64,000 bases of DNA, from positions 558,001 through 622,000 of the forward strand of contig NZ_MAQW01000012.1 in the NCBI RefSeq assembly GCF_001682855.1. The letters run 5' to 3'. The translations under genes were made by a program, and so were the position numbers. The notes below the pieces were generated by a model, which did not search any database, was not told where the DNA came from, and worked only from the letters and a program-made list of their open reading frames with translations. Of this stretch, positions 56,603-64,000 are shown piece after piece; the first letter of the stretch is position 1, and each line of letters starts with the position of its first letter. This DNA is from Bacillus sp. FJAT-27264 (lineage in GTDB: Bacteria > Bacillota > Bacilli > Paenibacillales > Paenibacillaceae).

Positions 56603-58273
56603 GTGAAAATGTCAGGAGCACAGCTCTGGATCGCTGCATTAGGCGGCGTCAATGAGATCGGCAAGAACATGTACCTCGTACAGTATGCCGATGATATTAT
56701 TGTTATCGATTGCGGTGCCAAATTTCCGGATGAAAGTCTGCTAGGCATCGACCTGATCATTCCTGATGTCAGCTACTTGCTGAACAATATCGATAAGGTA
56801 CGCGGACTGGTCGTGACTCACGGACATGAAGATCATATTGGCGGCATCCCTTATCTGCTGAAACAACTGAACATTCCGATATATGCTTCCCGCTTGACAC
56901 TAGGCCTGATAGAAAACAAGCTGAAGGAGCATGGCCTTCTGCGGCAGACGAGCCTGCACTGCATTGATGCGGATTCGACACTAGACTTTGGCACCATCAC
57001 CACCACCTTTTTCAACACCAATCACAGCATCCCGGATTGCCTCGGGGTTGTATTCGATACTCCCGAAGGAACCGTCGTACATACAGGGGACTTCAAATTT
57101 GATATGACACCGGTCAACAAGCAATACCCTGATCTGCACAGAATGGCTGAAATCGGCAAAAAGGGTGTTAAAATCCTACTTTCAGAAAGCACCAATGCTG
57201 AGCGCCCTGGCTTCACTCCGTCCGAACGACTGGTAGGATCACATATGGAAGAAGCGTTTAAGAATGCTGAACAAAGAATCTTTGTCTCCACCTTTGCTTC
57301 CAATGTGCACCGTCTGCAACAGGTTGTGGATGCCGCTCATCATACTGGGCGTAAGCTCGCTCTGCTGGGCAGGAGCATGATCGCTGTGGTAGGCGTAGCC
57401 CAGGAATTAGGGTATCTGGATATTCCGGGTGGCATGTTGGTAGAGCCTGCGGAGGCCGCCGACCTGCCGCCTGAACAATGTGCCGTGTTATGTACAGGTA
57501 GTCAGGGTGAACCCCTGGCCGCTTTATCCCGTCTCGCGAACTCCAGTAATCGGCTAATGGAGATTCAAGCCGGTGATACCGTACTGATCGCTGCCAATCC
57601 AATCCCCGGTAATGAACGGAATGTCGCCCGAATTGTAGACAACTTGTATATTCTGGGTGCACGGGTCATCTACGGCTCCCGCAGCGAGCTTCATGTATCC
57701 GGGCATGGCAGCCAGGAAGAACTGAAACTGATGCTGACCCTTATGAAACCGGAATACTTTATTCCGGTGCACGGAGAGTACCGTATGCTTCATCATCACA
57801 GCCTGTTGGCCGAGGCGGTAGGTGTAAATCCTGAGAATATTTTCATTCTCAAAAATGGCGACATTGTTGAAGCTGCTGGGGGGACTGTCAGACAGTCCGG
57901 CAAAAAACTAACCGCAGGGCAGATCCTCGTCGACGGTCTGGGCATCGGGGATATTGGCAATGTGGTGCTGCGAGACCGGCGACAGCTCTCGGCTGACGGT
58001 ATCCTGATCACAGTCATTACACTTAGTCTGACCGATGGCCGGCTGCTAAATAGCCCCGATACCATTTCCAGAGGGTTCATCTATATCCGTAACTCGGAGA
58101 CACTAATGGACGAAATCAATCAATTGGTCACGGACACTCTGCATAAAATGCACAAAGCCGATCTTGGCCAATGGAATATCATGAAGCAGACGATCAAGGA
58201 TGTCCTGGGTAAATTCCTGTATGAGAAAACCAAACGGCGACCGATGATCCTGCCGATTATTATTGAGGTATAA
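56603..58273 (+). CDS. Ribonuclease J
   Basis: A 556-residue RNase J, the 5'-3' exo- and endoribonuclease of Bacillota mRNA decay and rRNA maturation. The metallo-beta-lactamase motif is T-H-G-H-E-D-H-I-G-G (His73, His75, Asp77, His78), the beta-CASP part has H-T-G-D-F-K-F-D and C-T-G-S-Q-G-E-P, and the C-terminus ends K-R-R-P-M-I-L-P-I-I-I-E-V, as in J1-type enzymes. L-S-E-S-T-N replaces the usual L-S-D-S-T-N and a Cys appears in V-I-D-C-G-A-K, so it may be a second J1-type paralogue. The start is GTG at 56603, 7 nt after GGGGGGG. Confidence 0.93.
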   Translation: MKMSGAQLWIAALGGVNEIGKNMYLVQYADDIIVIDCGAKFPDESLLGIDLIIPDVSYLLNNIDKVRGLVVTHGHEDHIGGIPYLLKQLNIPIYASRLTLGLIENKLKEHGLLRQTSLHCIDADSTLDFGTITTTFFNTNHSIPDCLGVVFDTPEGTVVHTGDFKFDMTPVNKQYPDLHRMAEIGKKGVKILLSESTNAERPGFTPSERLVGSHMEEAFKNAEQRIFVSTFASNVHRLQQVVDAAHHTGRKLALLGRSMIAVVGVAQELGYLDIPGGMLVEPAEAADLPPEQCAVLCTGSQGEPLAALSRLANSSNRLMEIQAGDTVLIAANPIPGNERNVARIVDNLYILGARVIYGSRSELHVSGHGSQEELKLMLTLMKPEYFIPVHGEYRMLHHHSLLAEAVGVNPENIFILKNGDIVEAAGGTVRQSGKKLTAGQILVDGLGIGDIGNVVLRDRRQLSADGILITVITLSLTDGRLLNSPDTISRGFIYIRNSETLMDEINQLVTDTLHKMHKADLGQWNIMKQTIKDVLGKFLYEKTKRRPMILPIIIEV

Positions 58274-58297
58274 CGACTTCAGCATGGGTAGACAAAC

Positions 58298-58338
58298 AAA
58301 GAGCCTCCAAGTGACCAAGGGTCCTTTGGAGGCTCTTT
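58298..58338. terminator. Terminator between RNase J and aldo/keto reductase genes
   Basis: AAAGAGCCTCCAA pairs with TTGGAGGCTCTTT around 15 nt, between convergent genes; A- and T-tracts flank both sides. Confidence 0.88.
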
Positions 58339-58355
58339 GTATATAGCTTGCTATG

Positions 58356-59354
58356 TTATTTGACTGCGGCCCAGGAGGCTTCATTGAGTTGTTCCAATTC
58401 ATCGACCGTAAGCTGGAAGGTCATCGCACCGATGTTTTCCTTGGCATGCCGCACCTTCGATGCACCTGGAATTGCCACGACCGTATCGCCGTGATAATGA
58501 ATCAGCCAATTCAGCGCGATCTGTCCTGAGGTCGCACTGTATTTTCTTCCAAGGCTATCTAAAGCTTCTATTAATGGCCGACTGCGGGCCAGGCTCTTCT
58601 CATTCAGACCGGACATTAATCGGCGGCTGCGGGCCAGAGCTTGAATCTGCGCTGGATCATGATGGAAACGGCCCGTGAGCAATCCTTGCTGTAGCGGAGA
58701 ATAGGCAATGATTGAAATGCCGTGCTCCTTCGCAGCCTCCAGAATTCCGTTTCGGTCAATCGCTCGATCGAGCAGATTGTATTTAACCTGATTGGAGACC
58801 AACGACAGTCCCTGCTCCTGCAACAGGCGATGAGCCGCTACCATCTGCTTCGCTGAATAGTTGCTGACACCGACATAACGGATTTTACCCGCTTTAACCA
58901 ACCCCGCCATCGCCTTCATTTCCTGCGCGATCGTAGACAAGGAGAACGGCTGGTGAATTTGGTACAGGTCAATGGTTCGTCCACCCAGGCACCCTATCCG
59001 CTCCTCAATCGTGGAGGTAATCGAACCCGCGGTGCGGAAAAGTGGCCACCACTTGGTCGCGATCAGCGGAGCCGCCTGGGGACTTCCCTCCTGCCGCAGC
59101 TGGTCGAGAACCTGGGCCAGCGCTTCTTCTGATTTACCTCCGCCGTAAACCTCTGCCGTATCCACCCAGTTCATACCGCCCTCAAGGCTAACCCGTACAA
59201 TCTCGAGAATATCGCCTTCATTCAGGTTGCTCCAATAGCTGCCCACCAGCCCTTTTCCCCGGCTGAACTGCCAGCAGCCCAGACCCAGTGGCGAGACGGA
59301 AAGCGAAGACTGACCCAGGGGGCGCAGCTTCACCGTTGTCAAGTTCTGCTCCAT
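58356..59354 (-). CDS. Aldo/keto reductase
   Basis: A 332-residue NADPH-dependent TIM-barrel reductase. The catalytic tetrad is visible as Asp and Tyr in N-W-V-D-T-A-E-V-Y-G, Lys in I-A-T-K-W-W and His in Y-Q-I-H-Q-P. The cofactor end V-V-A-I-P-G-A-S-K is normal for the family. Substrate unknown; many members reduce aldehydes as a detoxification step. AAGGA lies 6 nt before the ATG at 59354. Confidence 0.92.
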   Translation of the reverse strand: MEQNLTTVKLRPLGQSSLSVSPLGLGCWQFSRGKGLVGSYWSNLNEGDILEIVRVSLEGGMNWVDTAEVYGGGKSEEALAQVLDQLRQEGSPQAAPLIATKWWPLFRTAGSITSTIEERIGCLGGRTIDLYQIHQPFSLSTIAQEMKAMAGLVKAGKIRYVGVSNYSAKQMVAAHRLLQEQGLSLVSNQVKYNLLDRAIDRNGILEAAKEHGISIIAYSPLQQGLLTGRFHHDPAQIQALARSRRLMSGLNEKSLARSRPLIEALDSLGRKYSATSGQIALNWLIHYHGDTVVAIPGASKVRHAKENIGAMTFQLTVDELEQLNEASWAAVK

Positions 59355-59443
59355 CACTCATCCTTCTTTCCCGGCTTTGAATAAAATCCATGAATATGAT
59401 TACGCCTAACATATCATTTATTTCCTGTAATTAGAAGATAACT

Positions 59444-61087
59444 TTATTGCTGGATCAGTTTAATCCCATTTTCTTGCTTACTCTGCAAGGTGAGGCAGTA
59501 TGAACTGCCCTCCCACTTTGCTGTAAAACCCAGCGCCTGTGCTAGTTGGGATGCGGAAACCATCGAGGTGTAGCTCACCTTAATGCCCTCGCCCATGGAG
59601 ATGATTCTGCCATTTCCCAGCTTGTAATTCCCATCCTGAAGCGCAACTGCGTTGCCATCCTTGGTCAATGTCATGATTCCGCCCACAGACCCGATGGCAT
59701 AACCCAAACTTTGGGCCACATCTCGCAGCGGCACCAGTACTCTGCCCTCCTGCAAAATCGGCGGCTGGAGAGGTTCCACCGTCTGACCGTCAATAATCAA
59801 CGTTACAGGCTTCAATAGGGGTGAAACCGTAAAAGGACGGGAATCAAGAGCACTAATGCCCAATTGACCAAACATGTTCGTGCCCCAGGCAGCAACCGTT
59901 CCATCTTTCAGAACCGCGTATTTGCTGTTTTCTCCTATGGCAAAAGACACCGGCGCTTGCAGCCCTTTAATCTGCCTCGGCATTGTAAAACTAAGCTGGC
60001 CGCCCGCAGCATACATATGACCCCACGTCCAGACTGTGCCATCCTTCCGGACAGCGGCAAAACCGTTCAGATTCAGCTCCAATCTGGCGATATTGCTCAA
60101 TGTTGTAATTTTTTGAAGCGACCTTTGATTACTCCCTGCTCCCCATATCCAGTATTCACCCTTCTGGTTCTGCACGAGGTTGAAGGAGCCATCCGTCTCT
60201 ATAGAAGTTATACCAGAAAGCGAAGACATCTTCTGAAGCTTGATTGGATAGCCGGGAACCCCAGAGTCACTACTGTTCCAGCCGCCGACCGATGACCATA
60301 CTGCTCCACTGTTCGTCAGGGCGACTAGGCTGTCACCATTAATTACCACTGACTTGACATTGTAGAGACCGCTGACCGGAGTCGGGGTCTTTGGGAGACC
60401 TGTGTTATCATCCTGCGCCCCGGTTCCCCATACCCATAAGGTACCATTATCCTTGAGCGCGGCGTGGTATCTTTCACTGCCAACCCATTTGATTCCACTT
60501 AAGCCCGGCACCTTTACAGCTGCAGGCAGAGTGGTATAGCCAGTTTCTGAATCAGCCGGGGATTTCCATTCCCAGACGGTACCGTCTTTTTTCACCGCTA
60601 GCGCACGATCTACTCCACTGCTCAGAGCGACTACATCCGTCAAGCCGGACACGTTCTGGGGTAACAGTACCTCTACAGATGTTCCTGTCAGAGTAGCGCT
60701 GTCCTTCTTTTTAAATCGTCCCCAAGCCGTAACGGTTCCATCTTGCTTAAGCGCCAGATAATATCCTCTTCCAAGGACAAGATCTTTGGTATGATCCAAG
60801 AATGCTAGACGATGAGGCGTGATCGTCCAACCTTCAGGACTGGCGACTCCATTAGCAAATTGTCCGTAGACATTGCTGCCCCAAGCCCACACGGTACCAT
60901 CTTGGCCAAGCGCGAAGGCGTTTCCACCCCAGAAGCCTGGAGAGGCAACCACCTTCTTGATATTTGAAAGTTTTGCCGCAGACGGCACTTCCGCTGCCCC
61001 AGCAGCTTGATGAGGTATGGGCACCCACAGTAAAGCTACACATAAAACAACACTAAGCATAAGGAACTTGGATCGAGATAACTTCAT
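59444..61087 (-). CDS. Secreted RCC1-repeat protein with copper-amine-oxidase-like stalk domain
   Basis: A 547-residue exported protein. A signal peptide (about 1-30) is followed by RCC1-type beta-propeller repeats (G-T-V-W-A-W-G-S-N, G-T-V-T-A-W-G-R-F, G-T-L-W-V-W-G, G-T-V-A-A-W-G-T-N-M-F-G-Q-L-G) across about 40-420, then a copper-amine-oxidase N-terminal-like domain (V-E-P-L-Q-P-P-I-L-Q-E-G-R-V-L-V-P-L-R-D-V-A-Q-S-L-G) at the C-terminus, common on Paenibacillus surface proteins. No metal-binding site is apparent. It probably mediates surface or protein-protein interactions. AAGGAG is upstream of the ATG. Confidence 0.85.
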   Translation of the reverse strand: MKLSRSKFLMLSVVLCVALLWVPIPHQAAGAAEVPSAAKLSNIKKVVASPGFWGGNAFALGQDGTVWAWGSNVYGQFANGVASPEGWTITPHRLAFLDHTKDLVLGRGYYLALKQDGTVTAWGRFKKKDSATLTGTSVEVLLPQNVSGLTDVVALSSGVDRALAVKKDGTVWEWKSPADSETGYTTLPAAVKVPGLSGIKWVGSERYHAALKDNGTLWVWGTGAQDDNTGLPKTPTPVSGLYNVKSVVINGDSLVALTNSGAVWSSVGGWNSSDSGVPGYPIKLQKMSSLSGITSIETDGSFNLVQNQKGEYWIWGAGSNQRSLQKITTLSNIARLELNLNGFAAVRKDGTVWTWGHMYAAGGQLSFTMPRQIKGLQAPVSFAIGENSKYAVLKDGTVAAWGTNMFGQLGISALDSRPFTVSPLLKPVTLIIDGQTVEPLQPPILQEGRVLVPLRDVAQSLGYAIGSVGGIMTLTKDGNAVALQDGNYKLGNGRIISMGEGIKVSYTSMVSASQLAQALGFTAKWEGSSYCLTLQSKQENGIKLIQQ

Positions 61088-61111
61088 CACCTGATCTCCT
61101 TCTTATTCAGA

Positions 61112-61312
61112 TTATGGTATAATTATCCTGGCCGAACACATCCTATTATAACGAAATACCGTAGCACCGTAATACATAAGAAGACAAATGATATAGAACA
61201 CATTAAAATAACCAATATAACCTATCCTATATAAGCCGGACAAAAGAAATTCACAAACAACAAAGATGATCAAATGGGGAAGTTGGAAATTGTGGGCGCA
61301 AAGCGTTCGCAT
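61112..61312 (-). CDS. Possible small membrane protein
   Basis: A 66-residue ORF (MRTLCAHNFQLPHLIIFVVC ...) with two hydrophobic segments and GGAAAG about 6 nt before the ATG at 61312. It lies just upstream of the RCC1 gene on the same strand, 24 bp apart. No family; AT-rich hydrophobic ORFs arise by chance, so support is weak. Confidence 0.3.
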   Translation of the reverse strand: MRTLCAHNFQLPHLIIFVVCEFLLSGLYRIGYIGYFNVFYIICLLMYYGATVFRYNRMCSARIIIP

Positions 61313-61339
61313 GAAAGCTTTCCATAGAAAAGCTAGCAC

Positions 61340-61890
61340 CAGAACATAGTCTGTCGACTGATTTCAACCACCAGAAGCGGTATATTCCCCTTCACCAGTC
61401 AGCTTAAGAAATGAAAAAGAGGGGCATCTTCCCCAACTATATAAGCTGAACTTAAGAATTAGGCAAGGTGCTATACTTAAGTTCACTTTATATAAGAGCA
61501 ATTTTGCACCTTTTTTTCTTTAATATAGGCAAATGAGGTAAATAAGGGTATTATTGTATATTATTTTTCAAAAAAACCACACTGGATGGATATTCTGGAA
61601 GGTTTAAGGTACAATATTGCACTTAATCTCTAATAGCCGGCAGCGGCAGAGGAATTAAGGTACGAAAATGCCGTTAATTACACTTCGATCCTTCTTATGT
61701 ACAATGATTCACAACGAAATTCCCACATCAGGACTTTTATCGTACTTTTTTTAAAAAAATCAGCTATAACAACGCTCTTATCCCCTTTATTTGTCTCTAT
61801 TTTAAAAATATAAGATACAAAATGCGGTTACTTAGGGAGGTAGAGCTGTTTTTCATAATAATCTTAATTTCACTCATCTAGGAGGACAAT
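61340..61890. other. Gene-free region with a repeat element
   Basis: About 550 bp without a supported ORF. Its middle (61494-61681) is the second copy of the repeat described at 36889. The rest is AT-rich and unassigned; AGGAGG for the TPR gene lies at the right edge. Confidence 0.6.
61494..61681. repeat. Intergenic repeat element, copy 2
   Basis: It begins AAGAGCAATTTTGCACCTT and ends AAGGTACGAAAATGCCGTTA, degenerate inverted ends of the same kind as copy 1. The interior TATTCTGGAAG and the closing ATGCCGTTAATT match copy 1 closely in the same order and orientation. Confidence 0.65.
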
Positions 61891-62562
61891 ATGTTCAAAA
61901 TTCTCGGATTCATCCTGTTATTTCGATTTATCGGCAATCCTTTTCTTGCTCTGCTCATTCTGCTAATTATTCTGTATGTACTGGATCGCCGTTTTGTCGG
62001 CATCTTGCCTAGCATAGCAAAACCCTTCCGCAGATCCCGGCAAATCTCCAAACTGAGAACTACTATTTCGCTTAATCCCAATGATGTATCATCCAAATTT
62101 GAACTGGCCCGGTATTTGTCGGAACGCAAAAAATTTAATGAAGCTAAGAAATTACTGCAGGAAATTGAAGATCGCTATGAGCAGTCCGCCGAATATTGGG
62201 TCGAGCTTGGACACGTGAATTTGAAGCTGGGACAGATGGAAGAAGGCGAAGCTCAAGTCCTGAAGGGACTGGACATTAACCGCAGAGCCCAATACGGTCA
62301 ACCCTATCTGCGACTGGCTGAGATTTTCCGTCATACAGACCGCGACAAGGCGCTTCACTATGTCAGCGAGTTCCAAGAGATTCAATCTTCCTCCAGTGAA
62401 GCTTATTATCTGGCTGGCTCGATGTACCGGGCGTTGGGAAGAGAAGAAGAAGCGAAGGGTGCTTTTGCTGAGTCCACAGCCATTTACCGCTCGCTTCCAA
62501 AATATAAGAAACGCCAGGAACGCGGCTGGGCGCTGCGCAGCTTTTTTGCCAAAATGCGATAG
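61891..62562 (+). CDS. Membrane-anchored TPR protein
   Basis: A 223-residue protein. Hydrophobic helices in the first 35 residues (I-L-G-F-I-L-L-F-R-F-I, F-L-A-L-L-I-L-L-I-I-L-Y-V-L) anchor it, then basic residues lead to TPR-like helices (N-P-N-D-V-S-S-K-F-E-L-A-R-Y-L, A-E-Y-W-V-E-L-G-H-V-N-L-K-L-G, A-Y-Y-L-A-G-S-M-Y-R-A-L-G-R-E-E-E-A). It probably scaffolds a complex at the membrane. GGAGG precedes the ATG. It is convergent with the anti-sigma gene. Confidence 0.82.
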   Translation: MFKILGFILLFRFIGNPFLALLILLIILYVLDRRFVGILPSIAKPFRRSRQISKLRTTISLNPNDVSSKFELARYLSERKKFNEAKKLLQEIEDRYEQSAEYWVELGHVNLKLGQMEEGEAQVLKGLDINRRAQYGQPYLRLAEIFRHTDRDKALHYVSEFQEIQSSSSEAYYLAGSMYRALGREEEAKGAFAESTAIYRSLPKYKKRQERGWALRSFFAKMR

Positions 62563-62591
62563 ATGACGATCTTCTTACATCCTTATGCGAA

Positions 62592-62636
62592 AAAAAGAAA
62601 GCCTCCGGAATCCACATTTCACGTGGCCCCCGGAGG
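62592..62636. terminator. Terminator between TPR and anti-sigma genes
   Basis: AAGCCTCCGG pairs with CCGGAGGTTCTT after a 21-nt loop, with A-tracts before and T after. It separates convergent genes. Confidence 0.75.
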
Positions 62637-62652
62637 TTCTTTGCTGATATCG

Positions 62653-63747
62653 TTATTTCACAGGTACTATAAATTCAAGCTCGGAGATATACTCTTTCTG
62701 TTCGTCCCGCCATATGAAGGGCTTCACTATGAGCGTCCTGGGCATCGAGTCAAAAGGTTCGAATGTAGTGGTATACGTTGTCAGGCCTTCATGTCCGTAT
62801 AGACTCGCCCCGATATAGACGGGACTTCGCCCCTGCTCATCGTTAAGCTCAAAATTAATATTAAAGAGCCCGTGAATTTTATATTTCTCCCGCATTCTTC
62901 TTATTGTGTCACTCTTAGCTTCTTCCGGCTCATTCTTGAACTCTACCACCAATAGGGTAGTCGTCTGGCTTAGCTCTAACCGCTTGATGCTCATATGAAT
63001 AGGATCATCACTTTTAACTTCGGCCGGGGTGAGGACAATACTATCCGCAGTATTCTTTGTAACAGGAATCGTGAACGTAAAGTCCTGCTTCAGCTCGGCC
63101 AATCTTACCACCATCTTGAACTCAAATTGATCCGGCACCTGCACCTCTTCAAAGGTGGTCACGATTACCGAATTCGGAGACTCGTCGCCGCCGGGGGACA
63201 ATCCCCAGCTTGTATTCACCAGCTCCCCATTCACATAAAAGTCGATATTATTCACTACGCTTCCAATAATCCCTCGCCACGTCTCCATAAATGTTGCACC
63301 AGAGGTATCCGGTGACTCACGGCTAAGGACCAGGGACAAGCGACTGCCATCATACATCAGCTCTGACACCCCCAGCGTCACTCCTTGATGAGTAACCATC
63401 TGATCCACGCTGTGAATCAATCCACGCTCTGATGCATTACGAAGACCAAGATCTCCCGCCAACTGGAACACACTCTTCACAAAAGGAATCTGCTTAAGGG
63501 TCTCCGCCATAGCTGGCGAGAAGAAACCCAGAACAATAAAAAGCAAGCCCGCTACAGCCACACTCCCTGTTATAAGGATCATTCGGCGCAACCACCGTTG
63601 CTTCTTCCTTGCTAGACCATGGTTTTGGGTACTACTACCTAGCATTTGATAGGTGATATCCATTCTGCTACGCACAGGCTCTGGCACTTCTTCAATGGAA
63701 GCAATCTTCAAACCAACCAGTTCAGCCTCGAAATCAGGATTGTTCAT
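62653..63747 (-). CDS. DUF4179-type anti-sigma factor
   Basis: A 364-residue single-pass membrane protein: N-terminal cytoplasmic region (about 1-52), one helix at about 55-80 (M-I-L-I-T-G-S-V-A-V-A-G-L-L-F-I-V-L-G-F-F) and a large extracellular beta-rich domain (G-D-L-G-L-R-N-A-S-E-R-G-L, V-T-H-Q-G-V-T-L-G-V-S-E-L-M-Y-D-G-S-R-L-S-L) fitting DUF4179/DUF5643. Genes of this type follow ECF sigma genes and restrain the sigma factor. Its start overlaps the sigma gene by 4 bp, indicating coupled translation. Confidence 0.85.
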   Translation of the reverse strand: MNNPDFEAELVGLKIASIEEVPEPVRSRMDITYQMLGSSTQNHGLARKKQRWLRRMILITGSVAVAGLLFIVLGFFSPAMAETLKQIPFVKSVFQLAGDLGLRNASERGLIHSVDQMVTHQGVTLGVSELMYDGSRLSLVLSRESPDTSGATFMETWRGIIGSVVNNIDFYVNGELVNTSWGLSPGGDESPNSVIVTTFEEVQVPDQFEFKMVVRLAELKQDFTFTIPVTKNTADSIVLTPAEVKSDDPIHMSIKRLELSQTTTLLVVEFKNEPEEAKSDTIRRMREKYKIHGLFNINFELNDEQGRSPVYIGASLYGHEGLTTYTTTFEPFDSMPRTLIVKPFIWRDEQKEYISELEFIVPVK

Positions 63748-64000
63748 ACGTTGACCTTCCTTTCAGTTGGATCTGCCAGCCACTGGTATAATGTCTTTCT
63801 AGCCCTATGCAGCCTTGTCTTGATCGCACCTTCAGACAGCTCCAGGATGTCCGCAATTTGGCTAAGTGGCAGATCCTGAAAATAATGCAGGATAATAATA
63901 TTTCGCGAGATCTCCTCTAATTGATAAACGGCTTCGCGCAGATCGATATGTTCATAGTCAGGACTCTCTCTATGCAGGCTGGGCAGCTCAGCCATCGCGA
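63744..64000 (-). CDS. ECF sigma factor, C-terminal part (truncated by window end)
   Basis: The last 85 codons of a sigma-70 family protein, with the region-4 helix-turn-helix L-P-L-S-Q-I-A-D-I-L-E-L-S-E-G-A-I-K-T-R-L-H-R-A-R and the preceding I-I-I-L-H-Y-F-Q. The frame is open to the window edge, so regions 2 and 3 lie beyond base 64000. It overlaps the DUF4179 anti-sigma gene by 4 bp, the classical ECF sigma/anti-sigma pair. The regulon is unknown. Confidence 0.88.
   Translation of the reverse strand, partial: AMAELPSLHRESPDYEHIDLREAVYQLEEISRNIIILHYFQDLPLSQIADILELSEGAIKTRLHRARKTLYQWLADPTERKVNV

Noticed and set aside
1..64000. CRISPR arrays, tRNA or rRNA genes, insertion sequences, prophage
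   Set aside because: No regularly spaced repeats, no clover-leaf or rRNA motifs, and no transposase, integrase or phage structural proteins were recognised in the window.

Overview
The window looks like a chromosome segment of a spore-forming Bacillota, most probably Paenibacillus. The main reasons are a Btr-type AraC/binding-protein fusion next to a siderophore-binding lipoprotein, SLH-only secreted proteins, a copper-amine-oxidase-like stalk domain joined to RCC1 repeats, an OppD of the Bacillota type without C-terminal cysteines, a DesKR/desaturase locus, strong GGAGG ribosome binding sites, and mid-range GC with AT-rich islands. No rRNA, tRNA, insertion sequence, prophage or CRISPR array was seen.

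Layout. 0-3 kb: tail of an M23 peptidase, then two Fur-box genes for ferric-siderophore uptake and its regulation. 3-7.3 kb: M29 aminopeptidase, an OmpR-type two-component pair and a secreted Lys/Ala/Thr/Pro repeat protein. 7.3-16.5 kb: mixed housekeeping and accessory genes, including a VanZ-RDD fusion, a serine hydrolase, exonuclease III, an MFS carrier, fabF beside an MmyB-like regulator, and an Nfu_N protein. 16.5-20.6 kb: orphan oppD, fabV and an APH-like kinase. 20.7-25.9 kb: a four-gene sugar or inositol catabolic operon (two TIM-barrel isomerases, two Gfo/Idh/MocA dehydrogenases) divergent from an AraC regulator. 26-33.2 kb: accessory zone with a BrfA-like ribosome-rescue gene, an AT-rich AAA ATPase-DUF4435 fusion resembling merged PARIS defence proteins, and fur. 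33.2-38.2 kb: SLH protein, a TetR-controlled MFS/DoxX operon, a repeat-rich intergenic region with an SLH-gene relic, and two AT-rich orphan genes. 38.3-43.6 kb: TPP-riboswitch thiamine-precursor uptake and salvage operon (ATPase, permease, binding protein, thiM, thiD, thiE). 43.6-51.6 kb: pseudouridine synthase, asd, pdxS with a PdxR/MocR regulator, a LysR/SDR pair and a second SLH protein. 51.6-56.4 kb: desKR, desaturase and manganese catalase. 56.2-64 kb: an unlisted 52-residue gene, RNase J, aldo/keto reductase, RCC1 protein, TPR protein, and an ECF sigma/anti-sigma pair running off the end.

The most notable observations are these. (1) The BrfA-like ORF carries a strong intrinsic terminator well before its stop codon, as expected for a nonstop mRNA controlled by trans-translation. 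(2) The fused ATPase-DUF4435 protein is a candidate anti-phage effector. (3) Three genes have a good Shine-Dalgarno followed at 7-8 nt by ATA, ATA or ATT, with no usable ATG/GTG/TTG. (4) A vestigial 3' end of an SLH gene, with its terminator, survives inside a repeat-rich spacer. (5) Two related intergenic elements with GCATTTTTGTACC-type ends lie 25 kb apart. All family assignments come from reading motifs by eye; no search was run.
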